Shown here piece by piece: positions 17,231 through 24,275 of a DNA stretch of 32,237 nucleotides. The position numbers were made by a program, and so were the translations under genes. Positions within the stretch are counted from its first letter, which is position 1; each line of letters begins with the position of its first letter. This stretch comes from Cryobacterium sp. (lineage in GTDB: Bacteria; Actinomycetota; Actinomycetes; Actinomycetales; Microbacteriaceae). A model generated the notes under the pieces. It had not been told where the DNA came from and searched no databases. It worked only from the letters and a program-made list of their open reading frames with translations. The stretch is from positions 1 to 32,237 of the forward strand of contig JACMQV010000095.1 of the NCBI GenBank assembly GCA_014376815.1. The letters run 5' to 3'.

Positions 17231-18235
17231 ATGTCCAAGCCAACACTCCAGCAGTCGCACGGACCCCAGTTCACCCGCATCCTCTCCGTCGGCGCCGCCC
17301 GCGGGGATCTCATCGTTCCTAACGACGCCCTGGTCGGGCCGATCGACTCCTCCGACGAGTGGATCCAGCAGCGAACGGGCATTATCACCCGCACCCGGGC
17401 CAGCCAGTCCGTCGAGGCGGTCGACCTGGCCACGGACGCCGCCCGCGAGGCCATCGAGAAATCCGGCATCGCACCGGAGCTGATCGACGCCGTGATCGTG
17501 GCCACCATCAGCAACGGCCGTCAGACGCCCTCCATCGCCGCCGTCGTGGCCGACCGTGTCGGCGCCAACCCCGCCGCGGCCTACGACATCAACGCGGCCT
17601 GCGCAGGGTATGCCTACGCCGTCGCGCAGGCCGACGCCCTGATCCGCACCGGGGCAGCCCACTTCGCCCTGGTCATCGGCGCCGAGAAGCTGTCCGACCT
17701 GGTCGATCCCACGGATCGAAGCATTTCCTTCCTGCTCGGCGACGGCGCCGGCGCCGTGGTCATCGGCCCCAGCGAGTTCCCCGGTATCGCCCCCACCGTG
17801 TGGGGATCCGACGGGTCCAAGGCCGACGCGATCACCATGAACGCGACCCTGCAGGAATATCGCCGCGGCGAGGCCGACTGGCCCACCCTGCGCCAGGAGG
17901 GCCAGACCGTCTTCCGCTGGGCCGTCTGGGACATGGCGAAGGTCGCGAAGAAGGCCCTCGAGGTTGCCGGAATCGAGAGCAGCCAGCTCGACGCGTTCAT
18001 TCCGCACCAGGCGAATATGCGCATCATCGACGAATTCGCCAAGCAGCTCAAGCTGCCGGAATCGGTCGTCATCGCCCGTGACGTCGCGACCACCGGGAAC
18101 ACGTCCTCGGCGTCGATCCCGCTGGCCACCCACCGTCTGCTCGCCGAGCACCCGGAGCTCAGCGGAGGCCTCGCCCTCCAGATCGGCTTCGGAGCCGGTC
18201 TGGTCTTCGGCGCGCAGGTCATCGTGCTTCCCTGA
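17231..18235 (+). CDS. fabH: 3-oxoacyl-ACP synthase III
   Basis: 334 residues. It condenses an acyl-CoA primer with malonyl-ACP to start chain synthesis; in this group branched primers are usual. The catalytic triad is visible: Cys124 in NAACAG, His259 in PHQANMRI and Asn290 in TTGNTSSAS. The N terminus SSDEWIQQRTGI is standard. ATG start with GAAAGGG upstream, 12 nt after fabD. Downstream, 62 nt separate it from acpP; TAAACT at 18253-18258 in that gap could be an internal -10 for acpP. Confidence 0.97.
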   Translation: MSKPTLQQSHGPQFTRILSVGAARGDLIVPNDALVGPIDSSDEWIQQRTGIITRTRASQSVEAVDLATDAAREAIEKSGIAPELIDAVIVATISNGRQTPSIAAVVADRVGANPAAAYDINAACAGYAYAVAQADALIRTGAAHFALVIGAEKLSDLVDPTDRSISFLLGDGAGAVVIGPSEFPGIAPTVWGSDGSKADAITMNATLQEYRRGEADWPTLRQEGQTVFRWAVWDMAKVAKKALEVAGIESSQLDAFIPHQANMRIIDEFAKQLKLPESVVIARDVATTGNTSSASIPLATHRLLAEHPELSGGLALQIGFGAGLVFGAQVIVLP

Positions 18236-18297
18236 ATTTCACGCATCCCCCTCTAAACTGAACCTCGGTCATACGAGACACCCCCAAGGAGAAAAAA

Positions 18298-18546
18298 ATG
18301 GCATTGTCCACTGAAGAAGTTCTTGCCGGCCTGGCCGAGCTCATTAACGACGAGACGGGCATCGCGACCGACACGGTCGAGCTGGGGAAGTCGTTCACCG
18401 ACGACCTGGACATCGATTCCATCTCGATGATGACCATCGTCGTCAACGCAGAAGAGAAGTTCGACGTCAAGATCCCCGACGAAGAGGTCAAGAACCTCAA
18501 GACCGTCGGCAACGCCGTCGATTTCATAGTCAAGGCGCAGGTCTAG
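18298..18546 (+). CDS. acpP: acyl carrier protein
   Basis: 82 residues, acidic four-helix carrier protein. Ser41 in DDLDIDSISMM is the phosphopantetheine attachment site; the usual DSL is DSI here, a conservative change. It has a very strong ribosome site (AAGGAG, 6 A residues, ATG), as expected for an abundant protein. It is followed by a 47-nt hairpin before fabF, which could let ACP be made in excess over FabF. Confidence 0.97.
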   Translation: MALSTEEVLAGLAELINDETGIATDTVELGKSFTDDLDIDSISMMTIVVNAEEKFDVKIPDEEVKNLKTVGNAVDFIVKAQV

Positions 18547-18563
18547 CCCTCACCGAACAGGGC

Positions 18564-18610
18564 CACACGGGTCAGGCCGGCCGGCATCGCCGACCGGCCT
18601 GACCCGTGTG
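18564..18610 (+). terminator. long hairpin between acpP and fabF (attenuator or partial terminator)
   Basis: Perfect 17-bp arms CACACGGGTCAGGCCGG / CCGGCCTGACCCGTGTG surround an inner 4-bp stem after one mismatch, with a 3-nt loop. A run of six T lies 11 nt after the stem (18622-18627), so it is not a textbook intrinsic terminator but could stall RNA polymerase or protect acpP mRNA from 3' decay. Position inside the operon favours a role in setting the ACP:FabF ratio. Confidence 0.75.
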
Positions 18611-18649
18611 ACCTGTCCACGTTTTTTCGTCTCACGGAGAGTTAACGTT

Positions 18650-19885
18650 ATGACCAAGAAGATCGTTATCACCGGCATCGGTGCGACCTCCCCCCTCGGC
18701 GGCACGGCCGCCGACAGCTGGGCTGCCCTGCTCGCCGGCGAATCGGGAACGAGCACGCTGGACCACGAATGGGTGGCCCGCACCCAGCTCCCGGTGACCT
18801 TCGCCGCCCAGGCCCGGGTACCCGCCAACGAGGTGCTCGCCCGGCACGAATCGAAGCGTCTCGACCCCTCCAGCCAGTTCGCACTGATCGCCGGCCGTGA
18901 GGCCTGGGCGGATGCGGGCTCTCCCGAGGCCGACCCCGAGCGGCTGGCGGTCGACTGGGCGACCGGCATCGGCGGAGTATGGACGCTCCTCGACGCCTGG
19001 GACACCCTCCGTGAACGCGGCCCCCGCCGAGTACTGCCGATGACCGTGCCGATGCTCATGCCCAATGGGCCCGGAGCGGCCATCGGGATGGATCTGCATG
19101 CGCGGGCCGGCATCACGACCGTCGTCTCGGCGTGCGCCTCGAGCACCGAGTCCCTCGTGAACGCCTACAACCGCCTTCAGGCCGGCCTCGCCGACATCGT
19201 GATCGCCGGTGGCTCCGAAGCCGCCATCCACCCATTGCCCATCGCATCCTTCGCGGCCATGCAGGCCCTCTCCAAGCGCAACGACGACCCGGCAACGGCG
19301 TCCCGCCCCTATGACGTCAGCCGCGACGGGTTCGTGCTGGGCGAAGGGGCCGCGGCACTCGTCGTCGAAACGGAAGAGCACGCGAAAGCTCGCGGCGCCC
19401 ACATCTACGCCGAGCTCCTCGGCGGCGCCGTGGCGAGCGACGCGTACCACATCACCGCGCCGGACCCCGAGGGAACGGCTGCTGCCCGTGCGATGATCAC
19501 GGCGATCCAGAACGCCGGGGCGAGTCTCTCCGACGTGGCCCACATCAACGCCCACGCGACCAGCACCCCGGTCGGCGACATCGCGGAGTTCAACGCGCTC
19601 CGCCGCGTCTTCGGCGACCTGCTTGAGGGCATCCCGGTGTCAGCGACGAAGGCCTCCACCGGTCACCTTCTGGGAGGCGCCGGAGCGATCGAGGCCCTGT
19701 TCACGGTGCTGGCCCTGTCCGAGCGCACCATGCCGCCGACAATCAACCTGCAGCACCAGGATCCGAACATCCCGCTCGACGTCGTGACGAGTCCGCGTGC
19801 GCTGCCGAAGGGCGACCTTCTCGCCATCAGCAACTCCTTCGGGTTCGGCGGCCACAACGCCGTCGTCGCCTTCCGCTCGGCGTAA
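18650..19885 (+). CDS. fabF: 3-oxoacyl-ACP synthase II
   Basis: 411 residues. It elongates acyl-ACP chains by decarboxylative condensation with malonyl-ACP. The catalytic residues are visible: Cys162 in VSACASSTE, His302 in NAHATSTPVGD and His339 in TGHLLGGAGA. The C terminus NSFGFGGHNA is standard. ATG 18650 was chosen, with GGAGA upstream, over the track start at 18608, which begins inside the hairpin region. Last gene of the fab cluster; a long hairpin follows before the convergent DUF3145 gene. Confidence 0.97.
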   Translation: MTKKIVITGIGATSPLGGTAADSWAALLAGESGTSTLDHEWVARTQLPVTFAAQARVPANEVLARHESKRLDPSSQFALIAGREAWADAGSPEADPERLAVDWATGIGGVWTLLDAWDTLRERGPRRVLPMTVPMLMPNGPGAAIGMDLHARAGITTVVSACASSTESLVNAYNRLQAGLADIVIAGGSEAAIHPLPIASFAAMQALSKRNDDPATASRPYDVSRDGFVLGEGAAALVVETEEHAKARGAHIYAELLGGAVASDAYHITAPDPEGTAAARAMITAIQNAGASLSDVAHINAHATSTPVGDIAEFNALRRVFGDLLEGIPVSATKASTGHLLGGAGAIEALFTVLALSERTMPPTINLQHQDPNIPLDVVTSPRALPKGDLLAISNSFGFGGHNAVVAFRSA

Positions 19886-19911
19886 CACCCACTCACGAAC
19901 GGAAACGACTC

Positions 19912-19962
19912 ACCAACGGGAACGACTCCGACCGGTATCCGGCCGGAGTCGTTCCGGTTGGT
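19912..19962. terminator. bidirectional terminator-like hairpin after fabF
   Basis: ACCAAC / GTTGGT outer stem, then GGAACGACTCCG / CGGAGTCGTTCC (12 bp), then CCGG / CCGG with a TAT loop, separated by single mismatches. It lies between the convergent ends of fabF and the DUF3145 gene, and its right end touches the latter's stop codon. There is no T-tract. Confidence 0.7.
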
Positions 19963-20483
19963 CAGCCGACCTGGTGCAGCCAGACGACGGCATTGAAATC
20001 GCTCGCGTGCCGGAACGGCTCCAACTCGTCGTCCCACGCCTGGCCCAGGACCAGCCGCAACTCCCGGTGAAGGGCCAGCGCATTCGCACCAGCCACCTCC
20101 ATCGCGTTGCGCAGCCGGTCCTCCGGGATCACGACGTTCCCGACCGTATCCGTCTGGGCGAAGAAGATGCCCAGTGCCGGCGTGTGCAGCCAGCGCCCGC
20201 CATCAGTGCCGAGTCCGGCGTCCTCGGTCACCTCGAACCGCAGATGCTCCCACCCGCGAAGGGACGAAGCGAGCGCCGCCCCGGTGCCGCGAGGCCCCTC
20301 CCACTGGAATTCCGCACGCTGGGCGCCCGGCAGCACGGGCTGGTCGCTCCAGTCGAAATTGACCGGCAGCCCCAGCGCGCGACCGACGGCCCACTCCACG
20401 TGGGGACTCAGCGCCCGGGGCGCCGAGTGCACATAGAGTATTCCCCGCGCAGTCGTCGCCTGCCGAGCTTGGGTTGCCACCAT
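19962..20483 (-). CDS. DUF3145 family protein
   Basis: 173 residues. RGILYVHSAPRALSPHVEWAVGRALG at the N terminus and GRWLHTPALGIFFAQTDTVGNVVIPEDRLR in the middle are typical of DUF3145, an actinobacterial family of unknown function whose gene is regularly found beside fabF. ATG 20483 was chosen, with GGAGAAG upstream; the track start at 20615 runs through a direct repeat and non-conserved sequence. No membrane segments or catalytic motifs are apparent. The conserved linkage to the fab genes hints at a role in lipid metabolism, but nothing in the sequence proves it. Confidence 0.92.
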   Translation of the reverse strand: MVATQARQATTARGILYVHSAPRALSPHVEWAVGRALGLPVNFDWSDQPVLPGAQRAEFQWEGPRGTGAALASSLRGWEHLRFEVTEDAGLGTDGGRWLHTPALGIFFAQTDTVGNVVIPEDRLRNAMEVAGANALALHRELRLVLGQAWDDELEPFRHASDFNAVVWLHQVG

Positions 20484-20526
20484 CGTTTCTTCTCCGTTCT
20501 GTGAGATGCGTCTTCCCCAACGACCT

Positions 20527-20556
20527 CTGAACGAAACAATTCCTGAACGAAACAAT
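20527..20556. repeat. 14-bp direct repeat upstream of the DUF3145 gene
   Basis: CTGAACGAAACAAT occurs at 20527-20540 and again at 20543-20556, separated by TC (16-bp period). On the minus strand it reads ATTGTTTCGTTCAG twice, about 45-75 nt before the DUF3145 ATG, in promoter position. It could be a duplicated -35 or operator, or a slippage product. Confidence 0.7.
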
Positions 20557-20675
20557 GCAGCGAATATGTGACTCTGTTCGACCGGGGCCCGGGGGCCCTG
20601 GAGTCGATAGCGCAATTATGCCTCAGTCACGCGGGCGATGACAAGACCGGTACCGAGGCCCGGGTCGTCGTTCGC

Positions 20676-20687
20676 TATACTCAGTAT
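20676..20687 (+). promoter_or_regulatory. -10 box and overlapping palindrome of the padR gene
   Basis: TATACT (20676-20681) is a good -10 and overlaps the perfect short palindrome ATACT-C-AGTAT (20677-20687). With transcription starting near 20688, the leader would be about 25 nt. A palindrome on the -10 is expected for an autoregulating PadR repressor, so this is a likely operator. Confidence 0.6.
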
Positions 20688-20712
20688 GGTTTTCACCCGA
20701 TCCGGAGGTCCC

Positions 20713-21303
20713 GTGTCCGTACGTTGCGCCTTGTTGGCGATCCTCACGATCGGCCCGGCCTACGGCTTCCAGCTGCACGGCGAACTGGGTTCCAGAACGG
20801 CCGGACGCCGACAGGTCAACGCCGGTCAGATCTACGCGACCCTCGACCGCCTCGTGAAGCAGGGGGCCATCGAATCGGCGGGCGCAACCGCGGATGGCCT
20901 GCCGTTGTACCGGAACACGGCCCTCGGCCGGGACGAGGGCCTGGCCTGGCTGCACGACACCGCCAGTGCGAGCGGGGAGGAATGGAACGATCTGGTCGAC
21001 CGCGTGCTGATCGCGTCGTCCCTCCCCCACTTGGATGTGCGGGCCATCATCGCCCGGTACCGTGATCGGTGGCGATCAGTCGTCGACTCCATCGATGCCC
21101 GGTGCGGCGCAGGCCCGCAGCCCGGAATCGGGCAGGATCGCCTCGCGGCGCAGGCGCAGCGCGCCCTGGCACACGCTGCGCTGTCCTGGCTCGACGAAGC
21201 CGACGCGCAACTCTGCACCGGACCCGCGGATGCGCTCCAGCACGGGCTCAGCCTCGCCCGGCCCAAACGCGGGCGCCGCCCGGCCGTATCCGTCCCGGTG
21301 TGA
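20713..21303 (+). CDS. PadR family transcriptional regulator
   Basis: 196 residues. The N-terminal winged helix reads VRCALLAILTIGPAYGFQLHGEL and YATLDRLVKQGAIES, the PadR signature, followed by a helical C-terminal dimerisation part with TASASGEEWNDLVDRVLIA. I chose GTG 20713 because GGAGG lies 4 nt upstream and the protein then starts at the usual family position; ATG 20686 would place the start inside the inferred promoter. PadR repressors respond to small molecules or stress and often control an adjacent transporter; no such partner is obvious here, so its target may be itself or elsewhere. Confidence 0.9.
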   Translation: MSVRCALLAILTIGPAYGFQLHGELGSRTAGRRQVNAGQIYATLDRLVKQGAIESAGATADGLPLYRNTALGRDEGLAWLHDTASASGEEWNDLVDRVLIASSLPHLDVRAIIARYRDRWRSVVDSIDARCGAGPQPGIGQDRLAAQAQRALAHAALSWLDEADAQLCTGPADALQHGLSLARPKRGRRPAVSVPV

Positions 21304-21444
21304 CGACACGAGCCGCCCGGGGATCTCCCCTGATCCACTGCGTGTTCACCAGCGCCAGATTGCCCTGCGGGGCGACAATCAGATTGGCGACTCTCCAGGG
21401 AACAGTTGACGGGCGGCCTTTATTGCGCCTCTGGGCCGCCCCGG

Positions 21445-23154
21445 TCATTTGGCCTCGGCATAGCTGTCGACCGTCGCGACGGTGAGCAGGAAATCGACCG
21501 GAAAGTCACCGAACAGGTGCCGGCCGGCCGTCGCCGCGGCACGGGTCACGATCTGTTCGACGTCGTCGGCCAGCGCCGCCGGCGTGTGCACGATGACCTC
21601 ATCGTGGAGGAAGAACACGAGGTGCGGGGACTCGGCGAAGACCGGGCCCGGCGAGGGCCGGCCCGAATCGAACTGGCGCGGTGCCAGCAGGCGGAGCTCA
21701 CGTCTAATCTCCGCCATCCAGCACAGCGCCCACTCCGCCGCACTCCCCTGCACGATGAAGTTGCGGGTGAACCGGCCCCAGTCACGGGCCTGGCTGCGGG
21801 CGCGGCGTTCGTCGGCATCCGTGGCCCCGGGGTGGTACGCCTGTGCCTGGGTGGCCAGCCACCGCTCCCCGGGACGAGGCGAGGACCGCCCAAGCCGGGT
21901 CGAAACCACGTCGCCGCGCTCCCCCGCGCGGGCGGCCGTTTCGGTGAGCTCGATCGCCCGCGGGTAGGCCTTCTTCAGCTGTGGCAGCAGCCGACCGCTT
22001 TCCCCGGTGGTCGCTCCGTACATGGCTCCCAGCATGGCCACCTTGGCGTGGTCCCGGGTTTCGACCACGCCGCTGGCCACGATGCCGGCATAGAGGTCGG
22101 TGCCCCGGCCCGCCGTCGCCATGGCCGTGTCCCGGGACAGCGCCGCGAGGATGCGCGGTTCCAACTGCGCGGCATCCGCCACGACGAGTTTCCAGCCCGT
22201 ATCGGCGACGACCGCACCGCGCACCTGCTTGGGCAACTGCAAGGCGCCGCCGCCCCGGGTCGCCCAGCGTCCGGTCACCACACCGCCGGGAACGTACTCG
22301 GGGTGGAAGCGGCCGTCGACGATCCAGGTGTCCATCCAGTACCAGCCGTTGGCGCTCAGCAGGCGGGCCAGCTTCTTGTAGTCGAGCAGTGGGGCGATCA
22401 CCGGATGCTGCAACTTCTGCAGTTCCCAGGCCCGCGTCGACGAGACCTCCAGCCCGACCCGTTGGAGGGCGCGCATCAGGTCCGGCTGCGAATCCGGATT
22501 CAGGTGCGGGTCACCCAGCTCCCTCCGGATGACCTGCGCGAGCCCCTCCAGCCTTTCCGGCCGGATGCCCGGGGCCACGCGCGGACCCAGCTCGCGGGTG
22601 AGCAGCCCCTCGTGGATGTCCGTTCGCCACGGCAGCCCCGCGAACTGCATCTCCGCCGCGATCAGCGCCCCGGCCGATTCCGCGGCCAACAGGAGCCGGA
22701 GCCGCCCCGGGTCGGCGCAGGTCGCGACGGCCTCCAGCTGTCGCCGGAACTCCTCCGTCGAGTCATTCTCCACGGTGTCGTCGTCGAAGACGAGGTCGAA
22801 GAGCGTCGAGCCGGGCTCCGCTGCCTGGGGCTCAAGGGCCGGCGCCCGGTCCCACCGGTTCGGCTCTGCCCGGGCGAGTTCACTCGACTGGGTCGCGGCC
22901 GACAGGCGCAGGATTGCGTGGCACAGGCGCAGATCGTGGCCGCGCTGTACCTTCACCCCGCCGCCGAGCAGAATCGGGTAGATGCGGGACGTGTCCTCGA
23001 AGACCCAGCGCGGAGCAGACGCCTCCTGCCGGAGGGCGTACCGCGGAAAATCGTGCTCGGCGAGGAGGGTGGCTGGTTCGCTGGGGCGACCCGAGGAGTC
23101 GAGGGGCCGGACGAGGATCTCGCCGTTGGCCGTTCGGCTCGCCAGAAGGTGCAC
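21445..23154 (-). CDS. family A DNA polymerase (polA-like, without 5' nuclease domain)
   Basis: 569 residues, usually annotated as bifunctional 3'-5' exonuclease/DNA polymerase in actinobacteria. Polymerase motif A is VVADAAQLEPR (Asp327, Glu332), motif B RDHAKVAMLGAMYG (Arg367, Lys371, Tyr379) and motif C LHDEV (His517, Asp518, Glu519), so the catalytic carboxylates are present. The residue matching E. coli Pol I Phe762 is Leu375. The N-terminal 160 residues do not show the DEDD exonuclease residues clearly, so proofreading is doubtful. The GTG start has GGAAGG immediately before it, a tight spacing. Role in repair is inferred from the family. It is convergent with padR and downstream of the phosphoribosyltransferase on the same strand. 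Confidence 0.9.
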   Translation of the reverse strand: MHLLASRTANGEILVRPLDSSGRPSEPATLLAEHDFPRYALRQEASAPRWVFEDTSRIYPILLGGGVKVQRGHDLRLCHAILRLSAATQSSELARAEPNRWDRAPALEPQAAEPGSTLFDLVFDDDTVENDSTEEFRRQLEAVATCADPGRLRLLLAAESAGALIAAEMQFAGLPWRTDIHEGLLTRELGPRVAPGIRPERLEGLAQVIRRELGDPHLNPDSQPDLMRALQRVGLEVSSTRAWELQKLQHPVIAPLLDYKKLARLLSANGWYWMDTWIVDGRFHPEYVPGGVVTGRWATRGGGALQLPKQVRGAVVADTGWKLVVADAAQLEPRILAALSRDTAMATAGRGTDLYAGIVASGVVETRDHAKVAMLGAMYGATTGESGRLLPQLKKAYPRAIELTETAARAGERGDVVSTRLGRSSPRPGERWLATQAQAYHPGATDADERRARSQARDWGRFTRNFIVQGSAAEWALCWMAEIRRELRLLAPRQFDSGRPSPGPVFAESPHLVFFLHDEVIVHTPAALADDVEQIVTRAAATAGRHLFGDFPVDFLLTVATVDSYAEAK

Positions 23155-23175
23155 CCTTCCATTCTGCCGTGAAGG

Positions 23176-23856
23176 TCAGGCTTCCCCGGTGCTCGTCCGG
23201 TCGTACCGAGACCATGCAGCCTGCAGCAACTCCACCGTCTCGTCATCGGAAAGCTGGTGGAAATCCTCGTAGAACGGGCCGATCGCCCAGAATTCCCGGG
23301 GTGCGTGCAGCACGATCAGCTCATCGGCGTACTCGAGCATGTCGTCGATCGAGTCGGCCGGAGCGACTGGAACGGCGAGCACGGCCAGCCGGGCCCCCTG
23401 CCGTTTCACTGCCGCGAGGGCGGCCTTGGCGGTGGCTCCGGTCGCGAGGCCGTCGTCAACGATCACCGCCACCCGCCCGGCCGGGCTGATCCGAGAGCGG
23501 TCGCCCAGGTACCGGATGCGACGGCGCTCGATTTCCGCCAGCTCCCGGCTCCCGGCCCGGCTGAGGCCCGCCGCATCGCCCCCGGTGGCAGCGAAGACGT
23601 CCTCGTTCAGGATGGTCTGCGGGTCCGCACCGTCGACCACGGCTCCCATCGCCACCTCGGGGTAGCCCGGCGCCCCGATCTTGCGCACGAGCACGAGATC
23701 CAGCGGTGCGTCCAGACGTTTGGCGATCTCGGCGGCCACCGGCACCCCGCCCCGCGGCAGGGCGTAGATCACCGGGTCTGTCACGTGCAGCGCGGCCAGC
23801 CGTTCGGCGACCCGGTCGGCCAGCAGCCGGCCGGCCTCGCTCCGATCCGTGAACAT
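23176..23856 (-). CDS. phosphoribosyltransferase family protein
   Basis: 226 residues. The PRPP-binding loop VIVDDGLATGATAKAA is complete near residue 125, and the N terminus YALPRGGVPVAAEIAKRLDAPLDLVLVRKIGAPGYPEVAMGAV is the usual PRTase core of the group often found with stress proteins and dienelactone hydrolase fusions. The substrate base is unknown. ATG 23856 with GGGAG upstream was chosen; the track ORF extends 146 codons further into a non-coding region that overlaps the kdp leader. It ends 21 nt before the polymerase start, so the two genes are probably co-transcribed. It is divergent from the kdp operon. Confidence 0.92.
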   Translation of the reverse strand: MFTDRSEAGRLLADRVAERLAALHVTDPVIYALPRGGVPVAAEIAKRLDAPLDLVLVRKIGAPGYPEVAMGAVVDGADPQTILNEDVFAATGGDAAGLSRAGSRELAEIERRRIRYLGDRSRISPAGRVAVIVDDGLATGATAKAALAAVKRQGARLAVLAVPVAPADSIDDMLEYADELIVLHAPREFWAIGPFYEDFHQLSDDETVELLQAAWSRYDRTSTGEA

Positions 23857-24105
23857 CCGGCTCCCGTCCGGTCCCGGTCTGGGCTCGTCTCCGGTCGATT
23901 CTGCCGTCCGCGTCCTGATTTGTCGAGGGAGTCGTGCCGGATCCGGGTGTCGCTGGCTGGATTCCGTTAGGGGCCGGCGGCATTGTGCATGGAAACCGTT
24001 AGGGCCGGCCTCACGGTGCAGCACAGGGTGTCCACTTGGGTGTTGTGCCCCAGAGGCACCCGCGCGGCAAACGGTGGCGCGGTCGGTTCTCGGATGGAGT
24101 TTTCT
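23857..24105. promoter_or_regulatory. divergent intergenic region, phosphoribosyltransferase / kdp
   Basis: About 249 nt without a supported gene. It contains a direct repeat of CCGTTAGG(G)GCCGGC (see separate entry). No clear sigma-70 -35/-10 pair or riboswitch fold was recognised. The kdp promoter and KdpE sites should be here. Confidence 0.4.
23963..24009 (+). repeat. direct repeat CCGTTAGGGCCGGC upstream of kdp
   Basis: CCGTTAGGGGCCGGC (from 23964) and CCGTTAGGGCCGGC (from 23996) are spaced 32 nt apart, about three DNA turns, placing both on the same helix face. It lies about 100-140 nt before the first kdp ORF. OmpR-family regulators such as KdpE bind direct repeats, so this is a candidate operator. 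Confidence 0.5.
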
Positions 24106-24189
24106 GTGTTGGACCTCGCCTACGTCCTCGGTGTCCTCGCCGTGTTCGCCCTCGTCGGCGTCATCGCCCGGGGGGTGGAGAAGCTGTGA
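24106..24189 (+). CDS. small membrane protein preceding kdpF
   Basis: 27 residues from GTG 24106 (or 31 from ATG 24094): [26 protein letters not shown]. One hydrophobic helix followed by a basic/acidic tail. GGAG 6 nt before the GTG supports that start. The stop overlaps the kdpF GTG (GTGA), so it is coupled to the kdp operon. Small single-helix ORFs ending in a similar RGVE(K/R)L sequence precede kdpF in other actinobacteria, to my recollection. A role as a Kdp accessory peptide is inferred. Confidence 0.65.
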   Translation: MLDLAYVLGVLAVFALVGVIARGVEKL

Positions 24190-24275
24190 TCGTCTTTGAC
24201 CTCGTGGCGGGGGCCCTCGCCGTCCTGGCCGTCGGTTACCTCGTTTTCGCCCTGGTGAAGCCGGAGAAATTCTGA
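24186..24275 (+). CDS. kdpF: K(+)-transporting ATPase subunit KdpF
   Basis: 29 residues: [30 protein letters not shown] single membrane helix ending in the KPE(K/R)F motif typical of KdpF, which stabilises the KdpABC complex. GTG start overlapping the previous stop; its own TGA overlaps the kdpA ATG (TGATG). Too short for its own line in the ORF track. Confidence 0.9.
   Translation: MIVFDLVAGALAVLAVGYLVFALVKPEKF

Noticed and set aside
16712-18151. 479-residue minus ORF across fabD/fabH
   Set aside because: Antisense shadow; fabD and fabH have complete active sites on the other strand.
21411-21441. GGGCGGCC / GGCCGCCC inverted repeat between padR and the polymerase gene
   Set aside because: 8-bp stem with a 15-nt loop and no T-tract; plausible by chance in GC-rich DNA.
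21406-23172. 588-residue plus ORF opposite the DNA polymerase
   Set aside because: The minus strand carries all polymerase motifs; the plus product has no family features.
24038-24051. GGG-N8-CCC upstream of kdp, 54 nt before the first small ORF
   Set aside because: Spacing resembles the DevR boxes but the core TGTTGTGC matches ACTWWAGT at only 3 of 8 positions.
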